DNA from: Actinospica sp035712985
GTDB taxonomy: Bacteria > Actinomycetota > Actinomycetes > Streptomycetales > Catenulisporaceae
Assembly (NCBI GenBank): GCA_035712985.1
Contig: DASTAE010000233.1
Span: 1 to 64,000 of the forward strand
Reading direction: 5' to 3'
Length of the DNA stretch: 64,000 nucleotides
Within the stretch, counting starts at the first letter, position 1; each line of letters begins with the position of its first letter. The translations under genes were made by a program, and so were the position numbers. Below are positions 21,942-30,630 of the stretch, piece by piece. The notes beneath the pieces are model-generated. The model was not told the origin of the DNA. It was given only the letters and a program-made list of their open reading frames with translations, and searched no databases.

Positions 21942-22961
21942 TCAGTCGGCGTCGTCGGAGGTGGAGGCGCGGATGGCGAGGCGGCAGGGGTGGAGGTGGA
22001 CGCCTGCCTTGGGGCGGCCGTCGATGGCCGACAGCAGCAGTTCGGCCGCTTGCCGGCCTAGGCCCTCGAGGTCCATGTCCACGCTGGTCAGGGGCGGGCG
22101 GGAGGCTTCGGTCATGACGTCCCAGTTGTCGAAGCCGACGACCGCCACGTCGCGGGGGACGCGCTTGCCCGCCTCGCGCATGGTGTCCACCAGGCCCCGG
22201 GCGATCTGGTCGCTGGCGCAGAAGACGGCGTCCACCTCGGGGTCCCGGCGCAGCAGGATGCGGGCGGCCTGGCGCCCCCAGGCCTCGCTCCATTCGCCGT
22301 AGAGGGGCTCGGCCACGTCCGCGCCGCCGGCGCGCAGGGTGTCCAGGGCGGCTGTCATGCGGGTGCGGGCTGAGTGGTGGCGTTCGGGTCCCGTGACCAG
22401 GGCGATGCGGCGGCGGCCGATGTCGAGGAGGTGGCCGACCGCGCGGCGGGCGCCGTCTGATTCGTCGGGGACGACGGAGCAGTCCTCGGGGTTCGCGGAC
22501 TGCATGAAGGCGTAGACGACGGGGATGGGGGGCTGCTGGGCCAGCGGGGGGCGGGGGTCGGTGCGCCGGCCGGTGACGATGATGCCGTCGACGCGCCTGC
22601 TGAGGAGGTTCTTGAGGTAGTACTGCTCGCGGATGCGGTCGTCGCGGGCGTCGCAGAGCAGCACGGACATCTGTCCGGCGCCGAGGGTGTCCTCGACGCC
22701 GAGCATGACGGGGATGGAGAAGCGGCCGATGCTGTCGGTGGTGATCATGCCGACGGTGTAGCTGCGGCCGGTCTGCAGGCTGCGGGCGACGGCGTCGATC
22801 TGGAAGCCGAGCCGTTCCGCGGTGGCGCGGACGCGGGCCCTGGTCTCCTCGCGCATGGAGCCGCGGTCGTTGAGGGCCTTGGAGGCGGTGCCGACCGAGA
22901 CGCCGGCACTCGCGGCCACCTCGGCGAGGGTGACCCTGGCCAGCGGCGTATCCGGCATCAT
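21942..22961 (-). CDS. LacI-family repressor, likely for GCAAACGTTTGC sites
   Basis: This 339-residue protein has an N-terminal LacI helix-turn-helix and hinge (VTLAEVAASAGVSVGTASKA, LNDRGSMREETRARVRATAE) and a periplasmic-binding-protein-like sensor domain (YTVGMITTDSIGRFSIPVML, RRIALVTGP, VDAVFCASDQIARGL, VAVVGFDNWD). It should bind palindromic DNA and be released by a sugar. Two identical palindromes flank it, one before the GH127 gene and one before the glycosidase at 23106 that it diverges from. The regulon may therefore handle L-arabinofuranose-containing glycans, which is inference. AGGAAACGG precedes the ATG pair at 22961. Confidence 0.88.
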   Translation of the reverse strand: MMPDTPLARVTLAEVAASAGVSVGTASKALNDRGSMREETRARVRATAERLGFQIDAVARSLQTGRSYTVGMITTDSIGRFSIPVMLGVEDTLGAGQMSVLLCDARDDRIREQYYLKNLLSRRVDGIIVTGRRTDPRPPLAQQPPIPVVYAFMQSANPEDCSVVPDESDGARRAVGHLLDIGRRRIALVTGPERHHSARTRMTAALDTLRAGGADVAEPLYGEWSEAWGRQAARILLRRDPEVDAVFCASDQIARGLVDTMREAGKRVPRDVAVVGFDNWDVMTEASRPPLTSVDMDLEGLGRQAAELLLSAIDGRPKAGVHLHPCRLAIRASTSDDAD

Positions 22962-23019
22962 CCGTTTCCTTCCGTTTTCCCGACCCGCGTGTGGTCCCCA
23001 ATGTACCGCACGACTTTCC

Positions 23020-23068
23020 TTGACACGCTGCGAATCCAGCCCTAGCCTGCCGAAGGCAAACGTTTGCT
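23020..23068 (+). promoter_or_regulatory. Promoter with overlapping LacI-type operator
   Basis: A -35 TTGACA (23020-23025) is followed after 18 bp by a -10 TAGCCT (23044-23049), and 7 bases later by GCAAACGTTTGC (23057-23068). The operator therefore covers the start of transcription. This is the same palindrome as before the GH127 gene. The first coding ATG (23106) has GGGAGAC upstream. Confidence 0.8.
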
Positions 23069-23105
23069 TTCATGGTTCCGCCCACCCCCTGCCCAGGGAG
23101 ACAGC

Positions 23106-25283
23106 ATGCGAATACCCAAGGCGACGGTGCCGGGGTTCTCGCTCATTCTGGTCGCGGCGCTGCTCGCGGCCGATCCGACGACCGCGACCGCGGCAAGTTC
23201 ATCGAACACCCTCGTCGTGAACGTCAACCAGAACCTGCGCCCGGTCACGCATGTCGCGTCCGGCGGCCTCTACGGTCTGTCCGCGAACGGCACGCCGGCG
23301 CTGCGTTACGTGGCGCCGTTGCATCCGAGCAGCTTCGTGCAGATGGCGCCCGGCGGCAGCCAGTTGCCCAACGGCGAACCGGCCCCGGCGGGCGACGCGC
23401 TGGTCGTGGCGCCCGAGGCCGCGCAGGCCGGCGCGAAGGTCATCGTCCGGATGCCCGACTGGTACCCGAACTTCCCGTACAAGTGGGTCAGCTGGTCCGA
23501 CTGGCTCTCCGCGGTCGACAAGCAGATGGTCGCGGTCGACTCCTCGTCCGCCACCGACATCCAGGCCATGGAGCTCTGGAACGAGCCGGACTGGACCTGG
23601 GACACCACGGACGCGGGCAGCTTCAACGCCGGCTGGGTCACCACGTACAACGAGGTCCGCAAGTACAACGCGACCATCCCGACCGAGGGCCCGAGCACCT
23701 CCTCGTACAACGAGAGCTACATGTCCTCGTTCCTCAGCTACGCCCAGGCGCACAACGCGCTTCCGCAGTACCTGGCGTGGCACGAGTGGAACTCCGGGAA
23801 CATCGCCTCCGAGGTCTCGCAGGTGGTGGCGCTGGAGAACAGCCTCGGCATCACGCCGATCCCGATCGTGATCGAGGAGTACGCCACCACGAGCGAGGTC
23901 GGCGTGCCCGGCCCGTTGGCCGGCTATATCGCGAAGTTCGAGCGCGCCGGGGTCTACGAGGCCGACCTGGCCTTCTGGAACAACTACGGCACGATGGGCG
24001 ACACGCTCGTCGGGACCGGCGGTCTGCCGAACGCGTCGTGGTGGCTCTACAAGTGGTACGGCGATATGAGCGGTGAGATGGTCACGACCGTCCCGCCCGC
24101 GCAGACCGGGATCGACGGTGCCGCGTCGGTGAATTCGGCGGGCAACCAGGTCAACGTGATCTTCGGCAACGGCAGCGGCTCGTCGGCGGTGACCGTCAAT
24201 GGTCTGAGTTCCCTCTCCGCGTTCAGCGGCGGTAGCGCGCACGTGGTCTTGCAGTACGTGCGTTCGCAGGGTCGGACGACGCCGGTGTCGGTGCCGCAGA
24301 CGATCTCGGTGGGTGACTTCGCGATCTCGGGCGGGTCGATCACGGTGCCGGTCAACGCGATGAACGCGGCGAACGGCTATCACCTGGTGATCACCCCTAC
24401 TGGGAGCACGCCGGCCACGCTGGACGGCACGTACCGGTTGCAGAACGTCAACAGCGGCCTGCTGCTGGGCGTGAACGGCGCGTCGACCTCTTCGGGCGCG
24501 GCGGCGTTGCAGTGGTCGAACAACGGCACCCGGGACCACCTGTGGGACCTGGTGGGTGACGGCAACGGCTACTACAAGATCGCGAACGAGAACAGTGGTC
24601 TGGTGCTCGGCGTGGCCGGGGCATCCACGAGCGCGGGCGCGGCGGTCCAGCAGTTGACCGACGACGGCGACACCGGCGAGCTGTGGAAGGCGGTCTCGGC
24701 CGGCAGCGGCGAGTACAAGCTGGTGAACGAGAACAGCGGTCTGGTGCTGGGGATCAACGGCGCCTCGACCTCCGCCGGGGCCACGGCGCTGCAGTGGACC
24801 GACAACGGCACCGCCGACCACCTGTGGAAGCTCGTCTCCGCCTCCGACATCACGACCGGCTCGTACTACACGGTCACCAACGTCAACAGCGGCCTGAACC
24901 TGGACACGCAGAACGCCGGCACCGCCGCGGGCACCCTCGTGGACCAGGCGACGGCGAACAGCGCGAGCGACCAGGCCTGGGAGTTCGTCTCCGCGGGCAA
25001 CGGCGAGTACAAGATCGAGAACAAGGCCGGCGGGCTGCTGCTCGGGATCTCCGGCGCCAGCACCTCGCAGGGAGCCAATGCGCTGATCTGGTCCGACAAC
25101 GGCACCGCCGACCACCTCTGGCAGGTCGTGCCGAACGGCGACGGCAGCTACCTGATCGAGAACGCCGACAGCGGAATGGTGCTCGGGGTCACGAGCGAGA
25201 GCACGTCCAGCGGCGCCCTCACCCTGCAATGGGGCGACAACGGCACCCCGGACCACCGCTGGCGCCTGAACCCCGCCTCGTAA
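23106..25283 (+). CDS. Secreted glycoside hydrolase with two ricin-type trefoils
   Basis: About 725 residues. A signal peptide (to about TATAA, residue 30) is followed by a TIM-barrel-like catalytic region with ELWNEPDWTW (Glu160, likely acid/base) and VIEEYATTSE (Glu257 or Glu258, likely nucleophile), as in clan GH-A families such as GH39. A beta-sandwich region follows. Six repeats from about residue 443 to the end (pattern NVNSGLLLGVNGAST then LQWSNNGT, DHLW) make two ricin-B/CBM13 trefoils for carbohydrate binding. The protein would act outside the cell. The exact GH family and substrate are not certain. The operator shared with GH127 suggests arabinose-rich plant polymers. Confidence 0.8.
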   Translation: MRIPKATVPGFSLILVAALLAADPTTATAASSSNTLVVNVNQNLRPVTHVASGGLYGLSANGTPALRYVAPLHPSSFVQMAPGGSQLPNGEPAPAGDALVVAPEAAQAGAKVIVRMPDWYPNFPYKWVSWSDWLSAVDKQMVAVDSSSATDIQAMELWNEPDWTWDTTDAGSFNAGWVTTYNEVRKYNATIPTEGPSTSSYNESYMSSFLSYAQAHNALPQYLAWHEWNSGNIASEVSQVVALENSLGITPIPIVIEEYATTSEVGVPGPLAGYIAKFERAGVYEADLAFWNNYGTMGDTLVGTGGLPNASWWLYKWYGDMSGEMVTTVPPAQTGIDGAASVNSAGNQVNVIFGNGSGSSAVTVNGLSSLSAFSGGSAHVVLQYVRSQGRTTPVSVPQTISVGDFAISGGSITVPVNAMNAANGYHLVITPTGSTPATLDGTYRLQNVNSGLLLGVNGASTSSGAAALQWSNNGTRDHLWDLVGDGNGYYKIANENSGLVLGVAGASTSAGAAVQQLTDDGDTGELWKAVSAGSGEYKLVNENSGLVLGINGASTSAGATALQWTDNGTADHLWKLVSASDITTGSYYTVTNVNSGLNLDTQNAGTAAGTLVDQATANSASDQAWEFVSAGNGEYKIENKAGGLLLGISGASTSQGANALIWSDNGTADHLWQVVPNGDGSYLIENADSGMVLGVTSESTSSGALTLQWGDNGTPDHRWRLNPAS

Positions 25284-25302
25284 ATATCCGGCACTGCGGA
25301 TC

Positions 25303-25348
25303 TTGACGCGTCGTCGGGCCGGTTCTAGCCTCCAGCCGAACCGGTTCG
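25303..25348 (+). promoter_or_regulatory. Promoter with operator O1 of the lacI-ABC operon
   Basis: A -35 TTGACG (25303-25308), 17-bp spacer and -10 TAGCCT (25326-25331) are followed 5 bases later by CGAACCGGTTCG (25337-25348), a perfect palindrome covering the transcription start. The layout mirrors the promoter at 23020. Confidence 0.75.
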
Positions 25349-25416
25349 ACGACGAGCCGGGGCACCGCTTCCCGCACCGCACCTCCGAGACGGCGCCCGG
25401 CCGGCTCGGCACCCGT

Positions 25417-25428
25417 CGAACCGGTTAG
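25417..25428 (+). promoter_or_regulatory. Operator O2 of the lacI-ABC operon
   Basis: CGAACCGGTTAG is a second, near-perfect copy (11 of 12) of the O1 palindrome. It lies 80 bp downstream and 14 bases before the GTG of the lacI gene. Two sites 80 bp apart on about 7.6 helical turns would suit looping or a roadblock by the encoded regulator. Confidence 0.7.
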
Positions 25429-25442
25429 AGGAGGGCCAGGGC

Positions 25443-26486
25443 GTGAACATCGCCGAGGTCGCCCGCAGGGCGGGAGTCTCGCGCAGCACGGTCTCCTATG
25501 TGCTGAGCGGCAACCGCCCCGTCTCCGCCGAGACCCGGGCGCGCGTGCAGCGGGTCATCGACGAACTCGACTACCGGCCGAACGCGACCGCGCGGGCGCT
25601 GGCGAACGGCCGCACCAGCAGCCTCGGGCTGGTCTTCCCGCCCGCCGGCAGCGGCCACTACACGGACATGCAGCTCGACTTCCTGGGCAGTGTGGCCGAG
25701 GCCGCGGCGGCCCGGGAGCACGACGTGCTGCTCTCGGCCTCCGGGGACGGCGACCGGGCGCTGCGCCGGCTGATCGAGGAGCGGCGGGTCGACGGCGTGA
25801 TCCTGATGGAGATCCGGCTGCGCGACGAGCGGGTGGAGCGGCTGCTGGCGGCCGGGTTCCCGTTCGTCACCATCGGCCGGGTCGCCGAGCCGGACCGCAC
25901 CCGCTGGGTCGATCTGGACCACGCCGAGCTCGCCGCGTCCTGCGTCCGGCATCTCGCCGCGCTCGGGCACCGCGAGATCGCCCTCGTGAACCGGCCGGAG
26001 GGGTTCGTCCGGGCGGGCTACGAATCGGCGCGCCGCGGGCTCGACGGATTCGCCGCCGCGGTGGAGGAGCTGGGCCTGATCGGCACCGCGTACCACTGCG
26101 AGGACGACGCGGCGGGCGGCGAGGCGGTGATCGGCCGGATGCTGGCCGAGCGCCCCGCGACCACCGCGCTGGTCACCGTGAACGAGGCGGCGCTCGGCGG
26201 GCTCTACCGCGGGCTGGCCCGGGCCGGACGCGCCGTCCCGCGCGACTTCTCGCTCACCGGAATCTGCGCCAGCCGCTGGGCCGAGGCGGTCACCCCGCGT
26301 CTGACGGCCGCGGACGTGCCCGCGCACCGGGAGGGGCAGCTCGCGGTCGAGCTGCTGCTCGAACTGCTCGAGGACCCGACCGCCGCGCCGCGGCACGTGC
26401 TGCTGGAGCCCGCGGTCTCGCTGCGCGCCAGCACCGCGGCCGCGCCGCGTGATGTTAACGCTCACTCAACAGATCCCGCTCGATGA
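25443..26486 (+). CDS. LacI-family regulator, first gene of a sugar ABC operon
   Basis: This 347-residue protein has a LacI HTH at the extreme N-terminus (MNIAEVARRAGVSRSTVSYV, LSGNRPVSAETRARVQRVID) and a sugar-sensing domain (SLGLVFPPAGSG, RRVDGVILMEIR, HREIALVNRP, TTALVTVNEAALGG). The GTG start at 25443 follows GAGGAGGG. Operators O1 and O2 in its own leader suggest autoregulation. The substrate-binding-protein gene begins 17 bp after its stop, so repressor and transporter share a transcript. The inducer is unknown. Confidence 0.88.
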   Translation: MNIAEVARRAGVSRSTVSYVLSGNRPVSAETRARVQRVIDELDYRPNATARALANGRTSSLGLVFPPAGSGHYTDMQLDFLGSVAEAAAAREHDVLLSASGDGDRALRRLIEERRVDGVILMEIRLRDERVERLLAAGFPFVTIGRVAEPDRTRWVDLDHAELAASCVRHLAALGHREIALVNRPEGFVRAGYESARRGLDGFAAAVEELGLIGTAYHCEDDAAGGEAVIGRMLAERPATTALVTVNEAALGGLYRGLARAGRAVPRDFSLTGICASRWAEAVTPRLTAADVPAHREGQLAVELLLELLEDPTAAPRHVLLEPAVSLRASTAAAPRDVNAHSTDPAR

Positions 26487-26502
26487 AGAGAGGAACCACT
26501 CC

Positions 26503-27765
26503 ATGCACTCCCTCCACCGCGCCCTCGGCGCCGGACTCGCGGCGCTCGCGCTGACCGCGGGCGCCACGGCCTGCTCCACCAGCACGGCGTCAAGCGGCGG
26601 CAGCTCCGGCGGCTCGGCCGCCGCGGGCGGCACATACACGATCTGGGACCCGTACCCCCAGCTCGACAGCGGCTCCGCATGGGTCCAGCTGCTCGACAAG
26701 TGCGGCTCGGCGGCAGGGGTCTCGGTCAAGCGCACGGCGTACGACACCACGTCGCTGACCAGCAAGGAGCTGCTGGCCGCGCAGCAGGGCGTGTCGCCGG
26801 ACGTGCTGATCGTGGACAACCCGGTCGTCTCCACGCTCGCCTCCGCCGGAGTGCTCACCACGACCGCGCAGACGCACGTCGACACCTCGGCCGTCGAGTC
26901 GAACATCCTGGCCGCCGGGCAGATCAACGGCAGCACGTACGGCATACCGATCGGCGCGAACACACTGGCCCTGTACTACAACAAGAACATCCTGAAGGCC
27001 GCGGGCGTGGATCCGTCGACGATCACGAACTGGGCCACGCTGACGGCGGCGCTGGCGAAGGTGAAGGGAATCGGCAAGACCGGGATCACCTTCTCCGCGA
27101 TCGGCACCGAGGAGGGCAGCTTCCAGTTCGAGCCCTGGTTCTGGGGGAGCGGCGCGAACCTCAAGTCGCTGTCCTCGACGCAGGCCGTCGCGGCGCTGAG
27201 CCTGTGGACGTCGTGGATCAAGGCCGGCTACGCGCCGAACTCGGTGCTCAACGACACCCAGCCGGACAACTGGAACGAGTTCGCGGCGGGCAACACCGCG
27301 TTCAGCGAGAACGGCACCTGGGAGCTGGCCAGCGCGGAGAAGGGCACGTTCCCCTACGGGATCATCGACATCCCGGCCGAGAACGGCGGCAACGCGCCGA
27401 CCCCGACCGGCGGCGAGTTCGTGACCGTGCCGGTGCAGTCGAACACCTCGCGCTATGCGACCACTGAGAAGCTCGTCGCGTGCCTGACCAGCGCGGACAA
27501 CGCCTACAGCACGGACACCGCGCTGTCCTACATCGGCGCCACGACCGCCGTGCAGACGCAGCAGGGCAACACGACGGCCGCGCTCAAGCCGTGGATCACC
27601 GCCGTGCACACCGCGAAGGGCCGCACCAGCGACAACCTCGGCACGAACTACCCCAAGATCTCGCAGCAGCTGTGGACGGCGATCCAGTCGTCGCTGACCG
27701 GCTCGGCGAGCCCGCAGTCGGCACTGAGCACCGCGCAGTCGGCGGCGCAGGCCGCGATCGGGTAA
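26503..27765 (+). CDS. ABC sugar-type substrate-binding lipoprotein
   Basis: This 420-residue extracellular solute-binding protein (family 1, COG1653 type) starts with a signal peptide and lipobox (LALTAGATACSTS, lipidated Cys). Motifs of sugar-binding relatives are YGIPIGANTLALYYNKNILK and WNEFAAGNTAFSENGTWELA. It would hold oligosaccharides or sugars at the membrane surface for the two permeases that follow. The ATG at 26503 is chosen because GAGAGGAAC lies just upstream and it yields the signal peptide. The operon encodes no ATPase, so a shared MsiK-type ATPase elsewhere is expected. Confidence 0.88.
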   Translation: MHSLHRALGAGLAALALTAGATACSTSTASSGGSSGGSAAAGGTYTIWDPYPQLDSGSAWVQLLDKCGSAAGVSVKRTAYDTTSLTSKELLAAQQGVSPDVLIVDNPVVSTLASAGVLTTTAQTHVDTSAVESNILAAGQINGSTYGIPIGANTLALYYNKNILKAAGVDPSTITNWATLTAALAKVKGIGKTGITFSAIGTEEGSFQFEPWFWGSGANLKSLSSTQAVAALSLWTSWIKAGYAPNSVLNDTQPDNWNEFAAGNTAFSENGTWELASAEKGTFPYGIIDIPAENGGNAPTPTGGEFVTVPVQSNTSRYATTEKLVACLTSADNAYSTDTALSYIGATTAVQTQQGNTTAALKPWITAVHTAKGRTSDNLGTNYPKISQQLWTAIQSSLTGSASPQSALSTAQSAAQAAIG

Positions 27766-27776
27766 GGACACTGATC

Positions 27777-28754
27777 ATGAGTAGCAGAGCACAGACGACG
27801 TTGGAGCGTTCTGTGCGCGACCGGTCCGGGTCGGCTTCGGCCGGCCCGGACTCGGGCCGTGCCCGGCGTTCCCGTAATCGGTCTTCGCAGTTGGCGGCGT
27901 GGGGCTTTCTCGCGCCGCTGACGGTTTACCTGCTGGCGTTCTACGCGTACCCGTTGTACCGGAACCTGGATTTGAGTCTGCGGAATTACACCGTGTTCTC
28001 GTTCGTGCACGGGGGTGCGCCGTTCACGGGGTTCGCGAACTACACGGCGGTGTTCCATGATCCGACGTTCGCGCCGGCGTTGGTGCATACGGTGGTGTTC
28101 ACGTTGGCGTCGCTGGCGGTGCAGTTCACCGTCGGGATGGCGCTGGCGGTGTTCTTCGCGCAGCATTTCCCGCTCTCCCCGGTGCTGCGGGCGTTGTTCC
28201 TGGTCCCCTGGCTGCTTCCGTTGATCGTGTCGGCCTCCACGTGGTCGTGGATGCTGGACTCCGGGTCGGGGGTGGTGAACTACGGGCTGCACTTCCTCGG
28301 CATCGGGCCGGTCAACTGGTTGACCGATCCGCACTGGGCGCTGGTATCGGTGATCATCGCGAACATCTGGATCGGGATCCCGTTCAACCTGGTGCTGCTG
28401 TACTCGGGGATTCAGGCGATCCCGGCGACGCTCGGCGAGGCGGCGGCGATCGACGGAGCGGGGGCGTGGACGAAGTTCTGGCGGATCACGTTCCCGCTGC
28501 TACGGCCGGTCTCGGCGATCACGCTGATGCTGGGGATGGTGTACACGCTCAAGGTGTTCGACATCATCTGGATCATGACGCGGGGTGGGCCGGTGAACGC
28601 GTCGACGACGTTCGCGACGTGGTCCTACCGGCTGGGGTTCGGCAACCTGCTGCCCGAGTTCGGTCCCGGCGCGGCGGTCGGCAACCTGCTGGTGGTCATG
28701 GCGCTGGTGGCGGGGCTGGTCTACATCCGGGTGCAGAGGAGGCAAGCGGCGTGA
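27777..28754 (+). CDS. ABC sugar transporter permease (MalF/UgpA type)
   Basis: This 325-residue protein has a hydrophilic N-terminal stretch and six membrane segments beginning LAAWGFLAPLTVYLLAFYAY. The cytoplasmic EAA loop is EAAAIDGAGAWTKFWRITFP, which docks the ATPase. It pairs with the next permease as a heterodimeric channel. The ATG at 27777 lies 11 bases after the substrate-binding-protein stop. Its stop overlaps the next start as GTGA. Confidence 0.9.
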   Translation: MSSRAQTTLERSVRDRSGSASAGPDSGRARRSRNRSSQLAAWGFLAPLTVYLLAFYAYPLYRNLDLSLRNYTVFSFVHGGAPFTGFANYTAVFHDPTFAPALVHTVVFTLASLAVQFTVGMALAVFFAQHFPLSPVLRALFLVPWLLPLIVSASTWSWMLDSGSGVVNYGLHFLGIGPVNWLTDPHWALVSVIIANIWIGIPFNLVLLYSGIQAIPATLGEAAAIDGAGAWTKFWRITFPLLRPVSAITLMLGMVYTLKVFDIIWIMTRGGPVNASTTFATWSYRLGFGNLLPEFGPGAAVGNLLVVMALVAGLVYIRVQRRQAA

Positions 28755-29572
28755 GCAAGACCGCGAAGAAGCGCGCGAAGACCGCGATCGGGATCGTCCT
28801 GACGGCGATCATGCTGTTCCCGGTGTACTGGATGGTGAACGCGTCGTTCACCACGGACGCGAACCTGCGCAAGACCCCGCCGAACCTGATCCCGGTCGGC
28901 GGGACACTCGCCGGGTATCGGGCGGTGCTGAGTCAGCAGTTGCCGTATCTGAGCAACAGCCTGCTGATCGGGCTGCTGACGGTCGCCCTCACGCTGGTGG
29001 TCTCGGCGCCGGCGGGGTACTCGCTGGCGAAGCTGCGCCCGCGCGGCGGCGGGGTCCTGAGTTTCGCGTTGCTGGTCGCGCAGATGATCCCGGCGATCAT
29101 CATGGCGATGGGGTTCTACGCGATCCTGCTGTCGACCGGGTGGATCAACACGGTGCCGGGGCTGGTGGTCGCGGACTCCACGATCGCGGTGCCGTTCGGA
29201 ACGCTGATCTTCACCGCGTTCATGTCGGGCATCCCCGAGGAGCTGATCCAGGCCGCGGTCACCGACGGGGCCGGCCGCTTGCGCACGTTCTGGTCGATCG
29301 TGCTGCCGGTCAGCAGGAACGCGGTGGTGACCGTGTCGCTGTTCGCGTTCCTGTGGGCGTGGTCGGACTTCATGTTCGCCTCCACCCTCGACTCCGGCGG
29401 CGGCAACCAGCCGATCACCCTCGGGATCTACCACTACATCGGCAACAACGACCAGCAGTGGAACGCCATCATGGCCACCGCCGTCGTCGCCTCCATCCCC
29501 GCGACCATCCTGCTGGTCATCGCCCAGAAGTACGTGGCCGCGGGAATCACCGCGGGATCGGTCAAGGACTGA
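28751..29572 (+). CDS. ABC sugar transporter permease (MalG/UgpE type)
   Basis: This 273-residue protein has six predicted membrane helices, starting with IGIVLTAIMLFPVYWMVNAS. The EAA-like loop is EELIQAAVTDGAGRLRTFWS. It is the partner of the upstream permease, with a GTG start in a 4-base GTGA overlap, so the two are translationally coupled. Its last 11 bases overlap the 3' end of the convergent hydrolase. Confidence 0.9.
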   Translation: MSKTAKKRAKTAIGIVLTAIMLFPVYWMVNASFTTDANLRKTPPNLIPVGGTLAGYRAVLSQQLPYLSNSLLIGLLTVALTLVVSAPAGYSLAKLRPRGGGVLSFALLVAQMIPAIIMAMGFYAILLSTGWINTVPGLVVADSTIAVPFGTLIFTAFMSGIPEELIQAAVTDGAGRLRTFWSIVLPVSRNAVVTVSLFAFLWAWSDFMFASTLDSGGGNQPITLGIYHYIGNNDQQWNAIMATAVVASIPATILLVIAQKYVAAGITAGSVKD

Positions 29573-30479
29573 GGAACTCGCTCACTACATTCATGTAGGT
29601 GTCGCGTTCCTCGACGTGTGGCATGTGTGAGGAGTTGGTGAATTGGTGCCAGCGGGCGTCGGGGATGTTTTCGACGTACGGGCGTACGCAGTCGTCGGTG
29701 GCCTCGTCGTAGCGTCCGTTGATGACGAGTGTCGGGACGTTGATCTGCTGGAGTCGGTCGACGATGGTCCAGTTCTTCATGGTGCCGATGACGTGGAATT
29801 CGTTGGGGCCGTTCATGTGGCGGTAGACGGTGGGGTCTTCGGCGAGGGCTTGGTTGGTGCGTTCGACTTCGGGTGGGTTCGGGACGGTGCGGCAGACGTG
29901 GCGGGCGTAGAACTCGGCTTCGGCGGCGCGGTAGGCGGGGTGGTCGTACTGGCCGTGGGCCTCGTGGCGTTCGAGGGTTGCGCGGGTTTCGGGCGGGAGT
30001 TGGTCGCGTAGGCCTGCCGCCGCGGTGGTCCAGTCGGTCATGGCGGCGGGTGAGTTGGCGATGATCAGGCGGTGTAGGCCGTGGGGTCGGCGTACGGCGT
30101 GTTCGGCGGCGAGCATGCCGCCCCAGGATTGGCCGAGGAGGTCGTAGGAGTCTGCGATCCGCAGGTGTCGCAGGAGGTTGTCGAGTTCGTCGAGGAACAG
30201 TTGGACGGTCCAGAAGTCCGGGCCGTTCTCGCGCAGCCGGGTGGAGTTGCCGCAGCCGAGTTGGTCGTAGTGGATGACGGCGCGGTCGGCGGATCCCAGG
30301 TCGGCGATCGCGGCGACGTAGTTGTGCGTGCAGCCGGGACCTCCGTGCAACACGACGAGCGGGGGGTTGGTGGTGCCGGATAGATCTCCAGTGACGCGAT
30401 ACCAGGTCTGATATTCGCGGAAGGGTGCAAAGCCGGTGGTGGACGGCTCGGCTATGGGGGTGTGTCCGGGGGTGGGCAT
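29562..30479 (-). CDS. Proline iminopeptidase-like alpha/beta hydrolase
   Basis: This 305-residue cytoplasmic protein is of peptidase family S33 type. It has HGGPGCTHNYV (oxyanion loop), the nucleophile elbow GQSWGGMLA (Ser), INGRYDEATDD (Asp) and TNSSHMPHVEE (His). The order and length match proline iminopeptidase and related L-amino-acid amidases, which release N-terminal residues from peptides or amides. Third codon positions and third-base T use (ggt, cgt) are somewhat less GC-biased than in neighbours, a weak sign of a different origin. It is divergent from the GntR gene. Confidence 0.82.
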   Translation of the reverse strand: MPTPGHTPIAEPSTTGFAPFREYQTWYRVTGDLSGTTNPPLVVLHGGPGCTHNYVAAIADLGSADRAVIHYDQLGCGNSTRLRENGPDFWTVQLFLDELDNLLRHLRIADSYDLLGQSWGGMLAAEHAVRRPHGLHRLIIANSPAAMTDWTTAAAGLRDQLPPETRATLERHEAHGQYDHPAYRAAEAEFYARHVCRTVPNPPEVERTNQALAEDPTVYRHMNGPNEFHVIGTMKNWTIVDRLQQINVPTLVINGRYDEATDDCVRPYVENIPDARWHQFTNSSHMPHVEERDTYMNVVSEFLSP

Positions 30480-30528
30480 CGTGGGCGGCTCCGAGATGCG
30501 AGGATCTAGGCTGGAACCGAGGTTAGGC

Positions 30529-30541
30529 GGACCAATGGTCC
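30529..30541. promoter_or_regulatory. Palindrome in the hydrolase/gntR divergent region
   Basis: GGACCAATGGTCC has perfect 6-bp arms around one central base. It lies between the divergent starts at 30479 and 30631. The TGGT/ACCA core resembles FadR-subfamily GntR operators, so autoregulation by the gene at 30631 is plausible. Confidence 0.5.
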
Positions 30542-30630
30542 GTTTTCAATACCTTAGGTCCGGACTTCACCGGCCCGAACCCAACGGGCCGGCACCCACA
30601 GGCATCTGGTATTTCGGAGGAACAGCAGCG

